Below are positions 20,004 through 31,765 of a stretch of 64,000 nucleotides of DNA, piece after piece (positions within the stretch are counted from its first letter, which is position 1; every line of letters begins with the position of its first letter). The DNA comes from Massilia sp. YIM B02769 (GTDB lineage: Bacteria > Pseudomonadota > Gammaproteobacteria > Burkholderiales > Burkholderiaceae_D). The position numbers and the translations under genes are program-made. The stretch covers positions 1-64,000 of the forward strand of contig NZ_JASNRC010000003.1 of NCBI RefSeq assembly GCF_030411995.1, in the 5' to 3' direction. The notes under the pieces were generated by a model, which did no database searches, had not been told where the DNA came from, and saw nothing but the letters and a program-made list of their open reading frames with translations.

Positions 20004-20732
20004 ATGCCCGCCCAGCCCCCGACCCCATCCCGCCGTCCCTGGCCACGCGCCGTCCTGTTCGACCTCGACGATACCTTGTGGCCGATCGCTCCCGTGATAT
20101 TGCAGGCCGAGCAGACCCTGTTCGCGTGGCTTGCCAACAACGCCCCGCGCGTGGCCGAGCGCTTCACCATCGACAGCCTGCGCCAGGCGCGCCTGGAACT
20201 GCTGGCCAGCCGCCCGGAATTCCAGCTCGACCTGGGCGCCCTGCGCCGCGCCGGGCTGCTGGCCGCCTTCGAGCAGGCCGGTGAAGACGTGGTCAAGGTC
20301 GAACTGGCGATGGTCGAATTCTTTGCCGCGCGCAATGCCGTGACGCCCTACGACGACGTACTGCCCGGCCTGCTGCGCCTGAAGAAACGCGTGCTGCTCG
20401 GCGCGGTCACCAACGGCAATGCCGACCTGCAGACGATCGGCCTGGCCCACCATTTCCAGGCTTCGGTATCGGCGCCGCGCTTCGGCCGCGCGAAACCGGA
20501 CCCGGCGATCTTCCACGCCGCCTGCGAGGCGCTCGGCGTGGCCGCGCAGGAAGCCGTGTACGTGGGCGACGACCTGATCCTGGACGTGCAGGGCGCCCAG
20601 CGCGCCGGGCTGCGCGGCGTGTGGATGAACCGCACCGCGAGCCGCCGCCACGTGGAAGAAGGCGTGCAGCCGGATGCGATCGTCGCCAACTTCGATGAAC
20701 TGCTTGCCTGGCTCGGGCAGGAATACGACTGA
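20004..20732 (+). CDS. HAD-superfamily hydrolase
   Basis: A 242-aa haloacid-dehalogenase-like phosphatase, subfamily IA with an alpha-helical cap. Motif I is LFDLDDTLWP (nucleophile Asp about 20), motif II is GAVTNGNAD, motif III has the Lys in FGRAKPDPAIF and motif IV is YVGDDLILDVQGA. It resembles YigB/YjjG-like phosphatases; YigB dephosphorylates the riboflavin precursor. The substrate here cannot be assigned. The start is uncertain: ATG 20004 begins just before the conserved core, and an in-frame ATG at 19965 is possible. Neither has a clear ribosome-binding site. Confidence 0.88.
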   Translation: MPAQPPTPSRRPWPRAVLFDLDDTLWPIAPVILQAEQTLFAWLANNAPRVAERFTIDSLRQARLELLASRPEFQLDLGALRRAGLLAAFEQAGEDVVKVELAMVEFFAARNAVTPYDDVLPGLLRLKKRVLLGAVTNGNADLQTIGLAHHFQASVSAPRFGRAKPDPAIFHAACEALGVAAQEAVYVGDDLILDVQGAQRAGLRGVWMNRTASRRHVEEGVQPDAIVANFDELLAWLGQEYD

Positions 20733-20736
20733 CTAC

Positions 20737-20802
20737 GCAACTGAAGCGCAACTGAAGCGCGATTGATGCGGGACTGAAGCGCGACTGAAGCGCAGCGCAA
20801 GC
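20737..20802 (+). repeat. 11-bp tandem repeat array before hrcA
   Basis: Six head-to-tail 11-bp units: GCAACTGAAGC twice (20737-20758), GCGATTGATGC, GGGACTGAAGC, GCGACTGAAGC, and a decayed GCAGCGCAAGC (20792-20802). It begins 5 bp after the HAD stop codon and ends 78 bp before the hrcA start. The period is close to one helical turn. I know of no described function. Confidence 0.85.
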
Positions 20803-20880
20803 GTGGCCGACTGCACAGCCGCCTGGCAAAGGTGCATAATGGAACCGGAACCACTCCCGGTTTTTCCTTCGTTTCTCTCC

Positions 20881-21897
20881 ATGCAACTTGAACCCCGTGC
20901 CCAAACCCTGCTGAAAGCCCTGGTCGAGCGCTACATCGCCGATGGCCAGCCGGTCGGGTCGCGCGCGCTGTCGAAGATCTCGGGCCTGGACGTGTCGCCG
21001 GCCACGATCCGCAACATCATGGCCGACCTCGAGGAGATGGGCTATGTCGCCAGTCCGCACACCTCGGCCGGGCGCGTGCCCACGCCGCGCGGCTACCGCC
21101 TGTTCGTCGATACCCTGCTCACCGTGCAGCAGCTGGGCGAGGGCGGAGTCGACACCGAGCGCATGTGCCTCTCCGCCCACCAGCCGCAGAAAGTCATCGC
21201 CAACGCGGCCCAGATGCTGTCCTCGCTGACGCAGTTCGCCGGCGTGGTGCAGAGCCCGCGGCGCGAATCGGTATTCCAGCAGATCGAATTCCTGCGCCTG
21301 TCGGAAAAGCGCATCCTGCTCGTGATCGTCGACCCGCGCGGCGACGTCCAGAACCGCCTGCTGCTCACCGACGCCGACTATACGCCGGCGCAACTGGTGC
21401 AGTCGGCAAATTACCTGAACCAGAATTTCGCCGGCCTCTCGTTCGACCAGGTACGCGCGCGCCTGACCGGCGAACTGCGCCAGCTGCGCGAAGACATGGC
21501 CGGCCTGATGCAGGTGGCGGTCGAAGCCGGCAGCGAGGCGATGGCCGAGGGCGAGGACATGGTGATTGCCGGCGAGCGCAACCTGCTGTCGGTGTCGGAT
21601 CTGTCGTCGAACATGACCTCCCTGCGCCAGATGTTCGAGATGTTCGAGCAGAAGACCGGCCTGATGCAGCTGCTCGACGTCTCCAGCCGCGCCGGCGGCG
21701 TGCAGATCTTCATCGGCGGCGAATCGAAGCTGGTGCCGATGGACGAGATGAGCGTGGTTACCGCGCCCTACGAGGTGAACGGCAAGATCGTCGGCACCCT
21801 GGGCGTGATCGGGCCGACGCGCATGGCCTACGAGCGCGTGATCCCGATCGTCGACATCACGGCGAAATTGCTGTCGAATGCGCTGAGCCATTCCTGA
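20881..21897 (+). CDS. hrcA: Heat-inducible transcription repressor HrcA
   Basis: Repressor of groESL/dnaK-type heat-shock genes through the CIRCE operator. The 338-aa protein has an N-terminal winged helix with [20 protein letters not shown] (about 21-40) and [20 protein letters not shown], then the GAF-like and inserted domains ending in [17 protein letters not shown]. Length is normal. The ATG at 20881 (MQLEPRAQ) is chosen because homology starts there; an upstream frame adds 26 residues without family similarity. I find no CIRCE inverted repeat in the 150 bp upstream, so autoregulation through CIRCE is not evident. In relatives it often precedes grpE; here fur follows convergently. Confidence 0.95.
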   Translation: MQLEPRAQTLLKALVERYIADGQPVGSRALSKISGLDVSPATIRNIMADLEEMGYVASPHTSAGRVPTPRGYRLFVDTLLTVQQLGEGGVDTERMCLSAHQPQKVIANAAQMLSSLTQFAGVVQSPRRESVFQQIEFLRLSEKRILLVIVDPRGDVQNRLLLTDADYTPAQLVQSANYLNQNFAGLSFDQVRARLTGELRQLREDMAGLMQVAVEAGSEAMAEGEDMVIAGERNLLSVSDLSSNMTSLRQMFEMFEQKTGLMQLLDVSSRAGGVQIFIGGESKLVPMDEMSVVTAPYEVNGKIVGTLGVIGPTRMAYERVIPIVDITAKLLSNALSHS

Positions 21898-21918
21898 CAC
21901 GTTCGCGTGATTGGTCGT

Positions 21919-21988
21919 CGTAGGGTGGGTTCTCGAACCCACCTTGTTTGAAGCGCACACAGCGGTGGGTTCAAGAACCCACCCTACG
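21919..21988. repeat. GTAG-type REP pair (BIME)
   Basis: Two inverted hairpins with GTAG outward. The left unit is GTAG plus GGTGGGTTC-TC-GAACCCACC; the right unit is its mirror with TT in the loop. They are separated by 20 bp. It sits between the convergent hrcA and fur genes just before their shared terminator. Confidence 0.88.
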
Positions 21989-22003
21989 CGTGTAAATCGA
22001 CGT

Positions 22004-22035
22004 AAAAAAACGGCGCCGCGGCGCCGTTTCTTGTT
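22004..22035. terminator. Bidirectional terminator hrcA / fur
   Basis: Palindrome AAACGGCGCC-GC-GGCGCCGTTT at 22008-22029, flanked by A-run 22004-22010 and T-rich TTTCTTGTTGTT. It works as an intrinsic terminator for hrcA on the plus strand and, with seven T residues, for fur on the minus strand. Confidence 0.88.
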
Positions 22036-22056
22036 GTTGCCAATGCAACCGGTCGA

Positions 22057-22491
22057 TCAATTGTTCCCGCGGTGAGGGCAAGCCGTCTTGATGCAATTGC
22101 CATAGATGGCCAGCGCGTGCTCGGCGATCTTGAAGCCGCGTTCGACGGCAATCTTGTTCTGGCGCGATTCGATTTCCTCGTCGAAGAACTCTTCCACGTG
22201 GCCGCAGTCGAGGCAGACCAGGTGGTCGTGGTGCGAGCCTGCGTTCAGCTCGTAGATGGCTTTGCCGGTTTCGAAGTGGTTGCGGTTCAGCAGGCCGGCC
22301 TGCTCGAACTGGGTCAGTACGCGGTACACCGTCGCCAGGCCGACGTCCATATTGTCGGCCAACAGGATTTTGTAGACGTCTTCCGCCGTCAGGTGCCGCA
22401 CTTCGCTGTTCTGGAAAATTTCCAAGATCTTGAGGCGTGGCAGGGTAGCCTTCAGGCCGCTCGCCTTCAGGTCGGTGGGTTTGTTACTCAT
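22057..22491 (-). CDS. fur: Ferric uptake regulator Fur
   Basis: Iron-responsive repressor, 144 aa. N-terminal winged helix includes [21 protein letters not shown] and [19 protein letters not shown] (recognition helix about 52-70). The C-terminal dimerisation domain has the [16 protein letters not shown] metal site (about 88-103) and a second Cys pair split as [11 protein letters not shown]. Those metal-site residues place it in Fur rather than Zur or PerR, though sequence alone is not conclusive. The ATG at 22491 (MSNKPTDLK) is used. Divergent from bamE with a 79-bp shared promoter region, as in many betaproteobacteria. Confidence 0.93.
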   Translation of the reverse strand: MSNKPTDLKASGLKATLPRLKILEIFQNSEVRHLTAEDVYKILLADNMDVGLATVYRVLTQFEQAGLLNRNHFETGKAIYELNAGSHHDHLVCLDCGHVEEFFDEEIESRQNKIAVERGFKIAEHALAIYGNCIKTACPHRGNN

Positions 22492-22570
22492 GTTTGTTAC
22501 TCGTAGATGGGCGGAGTGCTTTATGATATAGCGTTTTGGAAGCTCCCGCTTAAACGTTTTGAGGTTACTT

Positions 22571-23182
22571 ATGCGTGTCACCGATGCCGTTGTTCGTCAT
22601 TCCACAGTCCGCGCCGCACTCGCCGCGGGCCTCGCATGCACGCTGTTGCTGTCCGGCTGCGCATCCTGGCGCAACCAGACCCGGCCGGCCGCACCGGCCA
22701 GCACCGACGCCGCGAGCGTGGAAGCCGATGCCGACAAGGCAGCCGCCCTGGCCAATTCCGGTGCGCAAACGACCAAGGCGACCAAGCTGCAGAAATTCCT
22801 CTGGGTCTTCTCGCCTTATCGCCCGGACATCCAGCAGGGCAATTTCGTCTCGCAGGAAATGCTGAACCAGCTGAAGCCTGGCCAGACCCGCGACCAGGTC
22901 CGCTTCCTGCTCGGCACGCCGATGCTGGCCGACATGTTCCACGCCGACCGCTGGGATTATCCCTTCTACCTGGCGCGCGGCGACGGCGAACTGACCACCA
23001 GCCGTGTCACCGTCTACTTCAAGGACAATGTCGTCGAGCGCTTCGATGGCGGCAACCTGCCTACCGAGCGCGAGTACATCGACCGCATCGCCGGTCCGAC
23101 CAAGTTCCCGAAGAAGAATGCGCCGGTCCGTCCGGTCGAGCCGGTGACGCCGGCGTCGCCTGCCACCAACAATATTCAGTAA
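22571..23182 (+). CDS. bamE: Outer membrane assembly lipoprotein BamE
   Basis: Lipoprotein component of the BAM complex that inserts outer-membrane proteins. The 203-aa precursor has lipobox LLSGC (Cys about 33) and the SmpA/OmlA domain at about 90-165: [40 protein letters not shown] and the strand [19 protein letters not shown]. The C-terminus is a Pro/Val-rich extension. The ATG at 22571 has GAGG 7 bp upstream; an upstream TTG in frame is not needed. Followed closely by dapB. Confidence 0.94.
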   Translation: MRVTDAVVRHSTVRAALAAGLACTLLLSGCASWRNQTRPAAPASTDAASVEADADKAAALANSGAQTTKATKLQKFLWVFSPYRPDIQQGNFVSQEMLNQLKPGQTRDQVRFLLGTPMLADMFHADRWDYPFYLARGDGELTTSRVTVYFKDNVVERFDGGNLPTEREYIDRIAGPTKFPKKNAPVRPVEPVTPASPATNNIQ

Positions 23183-23200
23183 TCGAATAAGAAGTACGTC

Positions 23201-24010
23201 ATGACGCAATTGAAAATCGCGGTTGCCGGCGCCAGCGGGCGCATGGGCCGCATGCTGATCGAGGCCATCGCCGCCGCGCCCGACGCCACCCTGTCCGGCG
23301 CCCTCGACGTCGCCGGTTCGCCCTTCATCGGCAGCGACGCCGGCGCCTTTTCCGGCCAGCTGACCGGCGTGGTCATCCACTCCGAGCTCGAGCGCGCGCT
23401 GGCCGGCGCCGACTGCCTGATCGACTTCACCCGCCCCGAAGGCACGCTGAAGCACCTCGAATACTGCGCGTCCAACGGCATCAAGGTCGTGATCGGCACC
23501 ACCGGTTTCGACGAGGCCGGCAAGGAAGCGATCCGCGCCGCCGCCGAACAAGTGGCGGTGGTGTTCGCGCCGAACATGAGCGTGGGCGTGAACGTCACCC
23601 TCAAGCTGCTGGAAATGGCGGCGAAGAGCTTCGCCGAAGGCTACGACATCGAGATCATCGAAGCCCACCACCGCCACAAGGTCGACGCCCCATCGGGTAC
23701 CGCGCTGAAGATGGGCGAGGTGATCGCCGACGCCCTGGGCCGCGACCTGAAGGACTGCGCCGTCTACGGCCGCGAAGGCGTGACCGGCGAGCGCGACCCG
23801 TCGACCATCGGCTTTGCCACCGTGCGCGGCGGCGACATCGTCGGCGACCACACCGTGCTGTTCGCCGGCACCGGCGAGCGCATCGAGATCACCCACAAAT
23901 CCAGCAGCCGCGTCACCTACGCCCACGGCGCCCTGCGCGGCGCACGCTTCATCGCCGACAAGGCGAACGGCCTGTACGACATGCAGGACGTGCTGGGCCT
24001 GAAGGGCTGA
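23201..24010 (+). CDS. dapB: 4-hydroxy-tetrahydrodipicolinate reductase
   Basis: NAD(P)H-dependent second committed step of diaminopimelate/lysine biosynthesis. The 269-aa protein has the N-terminal nucleotide-binding [15 protein letters not shown], the [12 protein letters not shown] segment and the substrate-binding catalytic [16 protein letters not shown] (about 155-170). Length is standard. It starts 18 bp after bamE, so cotranscription is likely. Cytoplasmic. Confidence 0.97.
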   Translation: MTQLKIAVAGASGRMGRMLIEAIAAAPDATLSGALDVAGSPFIGSDAGAFSGQLTGVVIHSELERALAGADCLIDFTRPEGTLKHLEYCASNGIKVVIGTTGFDEAGKEAIRAAAEQVAVVFAPNMSVGVNVTLKLLEMAAKSFAEGYDIEIIEAHHRHKVDAPSGTALKMGEVIADALGRDLKDCAVYGREGVTGERDPSTIGFATVRGGDIVGDHTVLFAGTGERIEITHKSSSRVTYAHGALRGARFIADKANGLYDMQDVLGLKG

Positions 24011-24011
24011 C

Positions 24012-24338
24012 ATGGCCAGCGTCCAACTGAACGGCGCCGCCATCGTCGACGAAGCGGCCTTTCACCTTGAAAGCCGCCGCGCCTTCGGCTTCCCGGAGAC
24101 CTACGGCGACAGCATCGACGCCTGGGTCGACTGCCTGAGCTATTTGCGCGACGACGAGAACATGACCCGGTTCCGCCTGAAGCCGAACGAGGTGCTGGAA
24201 ATCGTCGTCACCGATGGCGAAGCATTGCAGCAACGCCTGCCCGACCTGGTCGAGGAAATCGCCTACTGCGTCGGCGGCATCAACGAGCGTTACGAAGACT
24301 ACGGCGAAAAGCCGGCCCTGAAGCTGGTGCTGCGCTAA
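24012..24338 (+). CDS. Barstar-like protein
   Basis: A 108-aa soluble protein whose first half reads like barstar, the barnase inhibitor: LNGAAIVDEAAFHLESRRAF, GFPETYGDSIDAWVDCLSYL. The second half (NEVLEIVVTDGEALQQRLPD) keeps the alternating pattern of the fold. The ATG lies one base after the dapB stop codon. No barnase-type ribonuclease or toxin is adjacent, so it may be an orphan immunity protein or have a housekeeping role. The family call is by pattern recognition and not certain. Confidence 0.7.
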   Translation: MASVQLNGAAIVDEAAFHLESRRAFGFPETYGDSIDAWVDCLSYLRDDENMTRFRLKPNEVLEIVVTDGEALQQRLPDLVEEIAYCVGGINERYEDYGEKPALKLVLR

Positions 24339-24376
24339 GGGGCGTTTTTTGATTGCTTGGGCCCGAGGCAGTGCCC

Positions 24377-24402
24377 GTAGGGTGGGCTCTTGAGCCCACG
24401 CG
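24377..24402 (+). repeat. Single GTAG-type REP hairpin
   Basis: GTAGG followed by stem GTGGGCTC-TT-GAGCCCAC and CG. A solitary unit between the barstar-like gene and the ydcF-like gene. Confidence 0.8.
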
Positions 24403-24485
24403 GATCGAGCACACCGCTAACAGTGCAGCCGCAGCTCCACCAGCCGTCGCATACGAACCGAGGTACTGCCACCGCCCGACATGCC

Positions 24486-25082
24486 ATGACTGCCGACGAC
24501 CTCCTGCGCATCTCCGACTACATCATGCCGCCCCTGCCGGCGCAGCCCTCCACGCTGGGCTTCCTGTTCGGCACCCGCCACGGCGTCGACGAATTCTGCC
24601 TCCAGACCCACGCCCTCTGGCAAGCCGGCATGTTCCGCCATCTGCTGGTCTCGGGCGGCGCCACCGGCGGCAATCCCCAGGCGGAAGCCCTGGTCATCGC
24701 CGAACGCCTGGTCCAACTCGGCGTCCCCGCATCCATCCTGATCCTGGAAACCGCCGCCACCAACACCGGCGAAAACGTGCTCCTCGGCCGCGCCAGGGTC
24801 GCCGAGACGATCGGTCTCCAGCACATCGACAGCCTGCTGGTGATCGGCAAGGTCTGCGCCATGCGCCGCTACCTGATGACCCTGGCGCGCCACTGGCCCG
24901 AACCGTGCGTGTCCGCCCATCCCGTGAATTACTTCGGCCTGCCCGCCGCGCGCTGGCACGAACACGACGAATTCCGCGCCCGCGTGCTGGGCGAGTTCGG
25001 CAAGATCCCGGGCTATTTGCAGCAAGGCTTCCTGCGCGAGATCGATGGCCTGGGCAGCTATCCCAGCGTAGAAGCCACATGA
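24486..25082 (+). CDS. YdcF / DUF218 family protein
   Basis: A 198-aa protein of the DUF218 fold (YdcF, SanA, ElyC). Visible family signatures are LGFLFGTRHG near the start, LLVSGGATGGNPQAEALVIA (about 54-73), LETAATNTGENVLLGRARV and VIGKVCAMRRYLMTL. E. coli members are linked to envelope integrity or small-molecule binding; no reaction is established for most. No signal peptide, so it is probably cytoplasmic like YdcF. The start is set at ATG 24486, immediately before the conserved region; no strong ribosome-binding site. Its stop overlaps the next start (ATGA), tying it to the transglycosylase-like gene. Confidence 0.85.
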   Translation: MTADDLLRISDYIMPPLPAQPSTLGFLFGTRHGVDEFCLQTHALWQAGMFRHLLVSGGATGGNPQAEALVIAERLVQLGVPASILILETAATNTGENVLLGRARVAETIGLQHIDSLLVIGKVCAMRRYLMTLARHWPEPCVSAHPVNYFGLPAARWHEHDEFRARVLGEFGKIPGYLQQGFLREIDGLGSYPSVEAT

Positions 25083-25810
25083 AGCGCATCAGCCGTCCGA
25101 CCCGCATGCGCCGCATAAGGCAGGGCCTGGGCAAGGCCGTGCTGGCGCTGGTCCTGACGCCGGTGCTGTATCTTGCCATCGCTGCCGGCTGGGCCTCGGC
25201 ATCGATCGACGACCTGCTGGCGCGCTGGCCGCAAGACGATCGGCAGGCCACCCTGACCCTGAGCCAGGCCGGCATCCTGCTGCGCATCGAAGACCCAAGC
25301 TTTTACTCGCACCATGGCCTGAGCCTGGCCGACGGGCAGGGCGTGGCCACGATTTCCTCTGCGCTGGCGCGCGAACTCTTCCTCGAAGGCCCGCGCCTGG
25401 ATGGCGCCAAAGGCATGCTGCAGGCGTTCTACCGCCGCGTGTTCGACTGCTGCAAGCGCGTCGATGTCGGCCGCGACGTGATGGCGCTGGTGCTCGACGC
25501 CCACCTGTCGAAACAGCGTCAACTGACGCTGTTCGCGCAGTCGGTCTACATGGGGCGCCAGGATGGCCGCCAGGTACGCGGCCTGGACCAGGCCGCGCGC
25601 GTCTACCTCGGCAAGCCGCTGGCGAAGGTGGACGATGCCGGCATGGTGCGCCTGGTCGCCATGATCAAGGCGCCGAATGCCTACCACCCGGTGCGCGAAC
25701 CGGCGGCCTTTGCCCTGCGCCTGGCGCGGGTGCGGGCGGTGCTGGATGGCCGCTGCCGCCCGGCGGGCTGGTTCGATACCGAGTACGCGCATTGCGTTGC
25801 ACCGAAATGA
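25079..25810 (+). CDS. Divergent GT51-type peptidoglycan transglycosylase
   Basis: A 243-aa inner-membrane protein with one TM helix (about 18-38) and a periplasmic transglycosylase-like domain. Motif 1 is EDPSFYSHHG with the catalytic Glu at 71. Motif 2, normally GGSTITQQ, reads GVATISSAL. In place of the RKxxE and LExYLN motifs there is RDVMALVLDAHLSKQRQLTL and FAQSVYMG, so the second conserved Glu is not apparent. The last motif LVAMIKAPNAYHPV is well kept. It may be a low-activity MtgA-like enzyme or a non-catalytic homolog. Coupled to the DUF218 gene upstream by a 4-bp overlap. Confidence 0.75.
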   Translation: MKRISRPTRMRRIRQGLGKAVLALVLTPVLYLAIAAGWASASIDDLLARWPQDDRQATLTLSQAGILLRIEDPSFYSHHGLSLADGQGVATISSALARELFLEGPRLDGAKGMLQAFYRRVFDCCKRVDVGRDVMALVLDAHLSKQRQLTLFAQSVYMGRQDGRQVRGLDQAARVYLGKPLAKVDDAGMVRLVAMIKAPNAYHPVREPAAFALRLARVRAVLDGRCRPAGWFDTEYAHCVAPK

Positions 25811-25894
25811 AGCATCAGGCGTAACTGGTCACGCTCGGGGAAAGGCGCGGCCCTGCTACGCCGCAGTGCAAGATGAACCAGTATAATGTCCTGT

Positions 25895-28689
<2,795 letters not shown>

Positions 28690-28692
28690 CCC

Positions 28693-29205
28693 ATGCGCGC
28701 ATCCTTCCCTTCCTTGTTGCGCGCGTTCGCCGCGCTGCTGCTGGTTTCCAGCCTGGCTGCCTGCGGCTTCCAGCTGCGTGGCTCGAACGGCTCGTACAGC
28801 ATGCCGTTCCGGACCATCCACCTCGGCTTCGGCGAAGCTTCGCCGCTCGGCAATGAGCTGAAACGCAACCTGCGCGCGATCGACAATGTCGTGATCGTGC
28901 CGAAGGCGGAGGGTGCGCAGGCGCGCTTCGAGGTCGTCTCGGAAGCGCGCAACAAGGCGATCCTGTCGCTGAACAATCTGGGCCGGGTGCGCGAGTACCT
29001 GCTCAGCTACACCCTGGTGTTCCAGGTGCGCGATACCGCCGGCAACCTGATCCTGGGCCCGACCGAGATCACGCTGCGCCGCAACCTCACCTTCAGCGAG
29101 GAAGCCTTGCTGGCCAAGGAAGGCGAGGAAGCGCTGCTCTACCGCGACATGCAGTCCGACCTGGTGCAGCAGATCATTCGCCGCCTGGCGGCGATCAAGT
29201 CCTGA
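28693..29205 (+). CDS. lptE: LPS assembly lipoprotein LptE
   Basis: Outer-membrane lipoprotein that plugs the LptD barrel. The 170-aa precursor has lipobox SLAAC (Cys about 24) followed by the family hallmark GFQLRG. The rest matches the mixed alpha/beta LptE fold, with LLSYTLVFQVRDTAGNLILG and EEALLYRDMQSDLVQQIIRR near the end. The gene order leuS-lptE-holA is conserved widely. Works with LptD (12247-14475). Confidence 0.95.
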   Translation: MRASFPSLLRAFAALLLVSSLAACGFQLRGSNGSYSMPFRTIHLGFGEASPLGNELKRNLRAIDNVVIVPKAEGAQARFEVVSEARNKAILSLNNLGRVREYLLSYTLVFQVRDTAGNLILGPTEITLRRNLTFSEEALLAKEGEEALLYRDMQSDLVQQIIRRLAAIKS

Positions 29206-29223
29206 TCAGCGGAGCAGGACCGG

Positions 29224-30237
29224 ATGCAACTGCGGCTTGAGGCGCTCGAAGGCCATTTGTCGAAAGGCCTGGCGCCGCTGTACGTGATCACCAGCGACGA
29301 GCACCTGCTCGCGCTGGAGGCCGCCGACAAGATCCGCCGCGCCGCCCGCGCGGCCGGCCATACCGAGCGCGACGTGCTGACGGTGGAGCGCACCTTCAAG
29401 TGGGGCGAACTACTGGCGGCGAACCAGGCCTTGTCGCTGTTCGGCGACAAGAAGCTGATCGAACTGCGCATCCCCGGCGGCAAACCGGGCAAGGACGGCA
29501 GCGCAGCCCTGCAGGCTTATGCCAAGGACCTGAGTCCCGACAACCTGACCCTGATCACGCTGCCCAAGCTGGACTGGCAGACGGCCAAGGCGGCGTGGGT
29601 GACAACGCTGCAGCAGGCCGCGGTGTACATCGAGATTCCGAACGTGGAACGGGCGCAGCTGCCGGGCTGGATCGGCATGCGCCTGAGTGCCCAAGGGCAG
29701 AGCGCGGACCGCCAGAGCCTGGACTTCATCGCGGACCGCGTGGAGGGCAATTTGCTGGCGGCGCACCAGGAAATCCAGAAGCTGGGGCTGCTGCACGAAC
29801 CGGGCAAGCTGACGTTCGAGCAGGTGCACGACGCCGTGCTGAACGTGGCGCGCTACGACGTGTTCAAGCTGTCGGAGGCCATGTTGAGCGGTGACGCGGC
29901 GCGGCTGGCGCGCATGCTCGACGGGCTGAAGGGGGAGGGCGAGGCGCTGCCGCTGGTCTTGTGGGCGGTGTCCGAGGAAATCCGCACGCTGCTAAAATTG
30001 AAGTCCGGGATGGCGCAGGGGCGGCCGCTCGGGGCGCTCTTGAAGGAGTACCGGATCTGGGGGCCGCGCGAGCGGATGATGGAGCCGGCCTTGCGGCGCG
30101 TGTCGCTGCCGACGCTGGAAGCGGCGCTGCAGGATGCGGCGCAGGTGGACAAGATGGTCAAGGGATTGCGCGCCAGGGCGTTCGCGGGCGATGCGTGGGA
30201 TGCGATGCTGCAGTTGGCGTTGAAGGTAGCGCGGTAG
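29224..30237 (+). CDS. holA: DNA polymerase III subunit delta
   Basis: Clamp-loader subunit that opens the beta sliding clamp. The 337-aa protein begins MQLRLEALEGHLSKGLAPLY and has YVITSDEHLLALEAADKIR typical of the N-terminal domain with its beta-binding motif nearby (ANQALSLFGDKKLIELRIPG). AAA+-like domains follow, and the helical C-terminal collar ends AFAGDAWDAMLQLALKVAR. Length and neighbours are standard. It lies 18 bp downstream of lptE. Confidence 0.96.
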   Translation: MQLRLEALEGHLSKGLAPLYVITSDEHLLALEAADKIRRAARAAGHTERDVLTVERTFKWGELLAANQALSLFGDKKLIELRIPGGKPGKDGSAALQAYAKDLSPDNLTLITLPKLDWQTAKAAWVTTLQQAAVYIEIPNVERAQLPGWIGMRLSAQGQSADRQSLDFIADRVEGNLLAAHQEIQKLGLLHEPGKLTFEQVHDAVLNVARYDVFKLSEAMLSGDAARLARMLDGLKGEGEALPLVLWAVSEEIRTLLKLKSGMAQGRPLGALLKEYRIWGPRERMMEPALRRVSLPTLEAALQDAAQVDKMVKGLRARAFAGDAWDAMLQLALKVAR

Positions 30238-30310
30238 AGCATTCGTTGGCCGTTCGCGGTTTCCTGGAGCCGCTGGACCTGCGGGTGCGCTGCAATTGGT
30301 TTGCATGATC

Positions 30311-30377
30311 CGCGTGGGCACGGAGTGCCCACCGTACGGGAGACGTTCGTAGGGTGGACGGCTTCGCCGTCCACGCG
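30311..30377. repeat. GTAG-type REP pair, head to head
   Basis: Left unit, read on the minus strand, is GTAC (a GTAG variant) plus GGTGGGCAC-TCC-GTGCCCAC. Right unit is GTAGGGTGGACGGC-TT-CGCCGTCCACGCG from 30349. The tetranucleotide ends face each other across about 10 bp. Located between holA and proA. Confidence 0.8.
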
Positions 30378-30474
30378 TTCACATCACGTGCGCATTCCGG
30401 CTCCGTTCAACGCACCTTTTCATCCCGAATCGTTCCCAAACGCCGCACAACCACAACGCAACTGGAACCAAACG

Positions 30475-31740
30475 ATGGACATCACCGACTACATGCACAC
30501 GCTGGGCCGTAACGCCCGGGCCGCGTCGCGGGCGATGGCGCGCGCCGATGGGGCGACGCGCAACCGCGCGCTGCTCCTGATCGCCGAGGCCATCGAGCGC
30601 GAAGCGCCGGCGCTGTGCGCCGCTAACCAACAGGATCTCGACGCCGCCCGCGCCAACGGCCTGGCCCCCGCACTGCTCGACCGCCTGGCCCTGTCCCCGG
30701 CGGCGATCGCCACCATGGTCGACGGCCTGCGCCAGATCGCCGCGCTGCCGGACCCGATCGGCGAGATCTCGAACATGAAATCGCGTCCGAGCGGCATCCA
30801 GGTCGGCCAGATGCGCGTGCCGCTGGGCGTGATCGGCATCATCTACGAAGCGCGCCCGAACGTGACGGTGGACGCCGCCGGCCTGTGCATCAAGAGCGGC
30901 AACGCGGCGATCCTGCGCGGCGGCTCGGAGGCCATCCACTGCAACCGCGCGCTGGCGAAGCTGGTGACCGAAGGCCTCGCGAAAGCCGGCCTGCCGCTGG
31001 ACGCCGTGCAGGTGGTCGACACCGTCGACCGCGCCGCCGTCGGCATGCTCATCACCATGCCGCAGTATGTGGACGTGATCGTCCCGCGCGGCGGCAAGGG
31101 CCTGATCGCGCGTCTGATCGAGGAAGCGACGGTCCCGATGATCAAGCATCTGGACGGCATCTGCCACGTCTACATCGACGACAAGGCCGACATCGCCAAG
31201 GCATTGCCGATCGCCTTCAACGCCAAATGCCACCGCTACGGCACCTGCAACACGATGGAAACCCTGCTGGTGGCGCGTGCGATCGCCCCGGCGGTGCTGC
31301 CGCAACTGGCCGAACTGTACAAGACGAGGGAAGTCGAGCTGCGCGCCGACGAGGAAGCGCGCGCGCTCCTGGCCGGCTATCCGCACCTGGCCGAAGCGCT
31401 TGAAGAAGACTGGAGTACCGAATACCTGGCGCCGATCCTGGCCGTGAAGGTCGTGGCCGGCATCGAGGAAGCCATGGACCACATCGACCGCTATTCGTCG
31501 AAGCACACCGAGGCCATCGTCACCGAGGACTACAGCGCCGCACTGCGCTTCCTGCGCGAAGTGGACTCGGCTTCGGTCATGGTGAACGCCTCGACCCGCT
31601 TTGCCGACGGCTTCGAGTATGGCCTGGGCGCCGAGATCGGCATCTCGAACGACAAGCTGCATGCGCGCGGCCCGGTCGGGCTGGAGGGCCTGACCTCGCT
31701 GAAATACGTCGTGTTCGGCCACGGCGAAGTACGCAGCTGA
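30475..31740 (+). CDS. proA: Glutamate-5-semialdehyde dehydrogenase (gamma-glutamyl phosphate reductase)
   Basis: NADPH-dependent second step of proline biosynthesis. The 421-aa enzyme has the cofactor-binding [20 protein letters not shown] (about 105-124) and [16 protein letters not shown]. The catalytic Cys lies in [17 protein letters not shown] (about 250-266). The C-terminal [20 protein letters not shown] is conserved. The ATG at 30475 (MDITDYM) is chosen by homology; upstream sequence is REP and intergenic. proB is not in the window. Confidence 0.97.
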   Translation: MDITDYMHTLGRNARAASRAMARADGATRNRALLLIAEAIEREAPALCAANQQDLDAARANGLAPALLDRLALSPAAIATMVDGLRQIAALPDPIGEISNMKSRPSGIQVGQMRVPLGVIGIIYEARPNVTVDAAGLCIKSGNAAILRGGSEAIHCNRALAKLVTEGLAKAGLPLDAVQVVDTVDRAAVGMLITMPQYVDVIVPRGGKGLIARLIEEATVPMIKHLDGICHVYIDDKADIAKALPIAFNAKCHRYGTCNTMETLLVARAIAPAVLPQLAELYKTREVELRADEEARALLAGYPHLAEALEEDWSTEYLAPILAVKVVAGIEEAMDHIDRYSSKHTEAIVTEDYSAALRFLREVDSASVMVNASTRFADGFEYGLGAEIGISNDKLHARGPVGLEGLTSLKYVVFGHGEVRS

Positions 31741-31765
31741 ACGATTGACCATTTAAAGGACCCGC

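Noticed and set aside
20737..20802. Possible CRISPR array
   Set aside because: Units are 11 bp with no spacers and no cas genes nearby. It is a simple tandem repeat.
20733..20880. CIRCE operator expected near hrcA
   Set aside because: No TTAGCACTC-N9-GAGTGCTAA-like repeat was found; only the 11-bp tandem array is present.
24353..25078. Extension of the transglycosylase frame upstream through the DUF218 gene
   Set aside because: The extra part is the shadow frame of the DUF218 gene, rich in Arg/Pro/His. The ATG at 25079 with a normal TM start is the real beginning.
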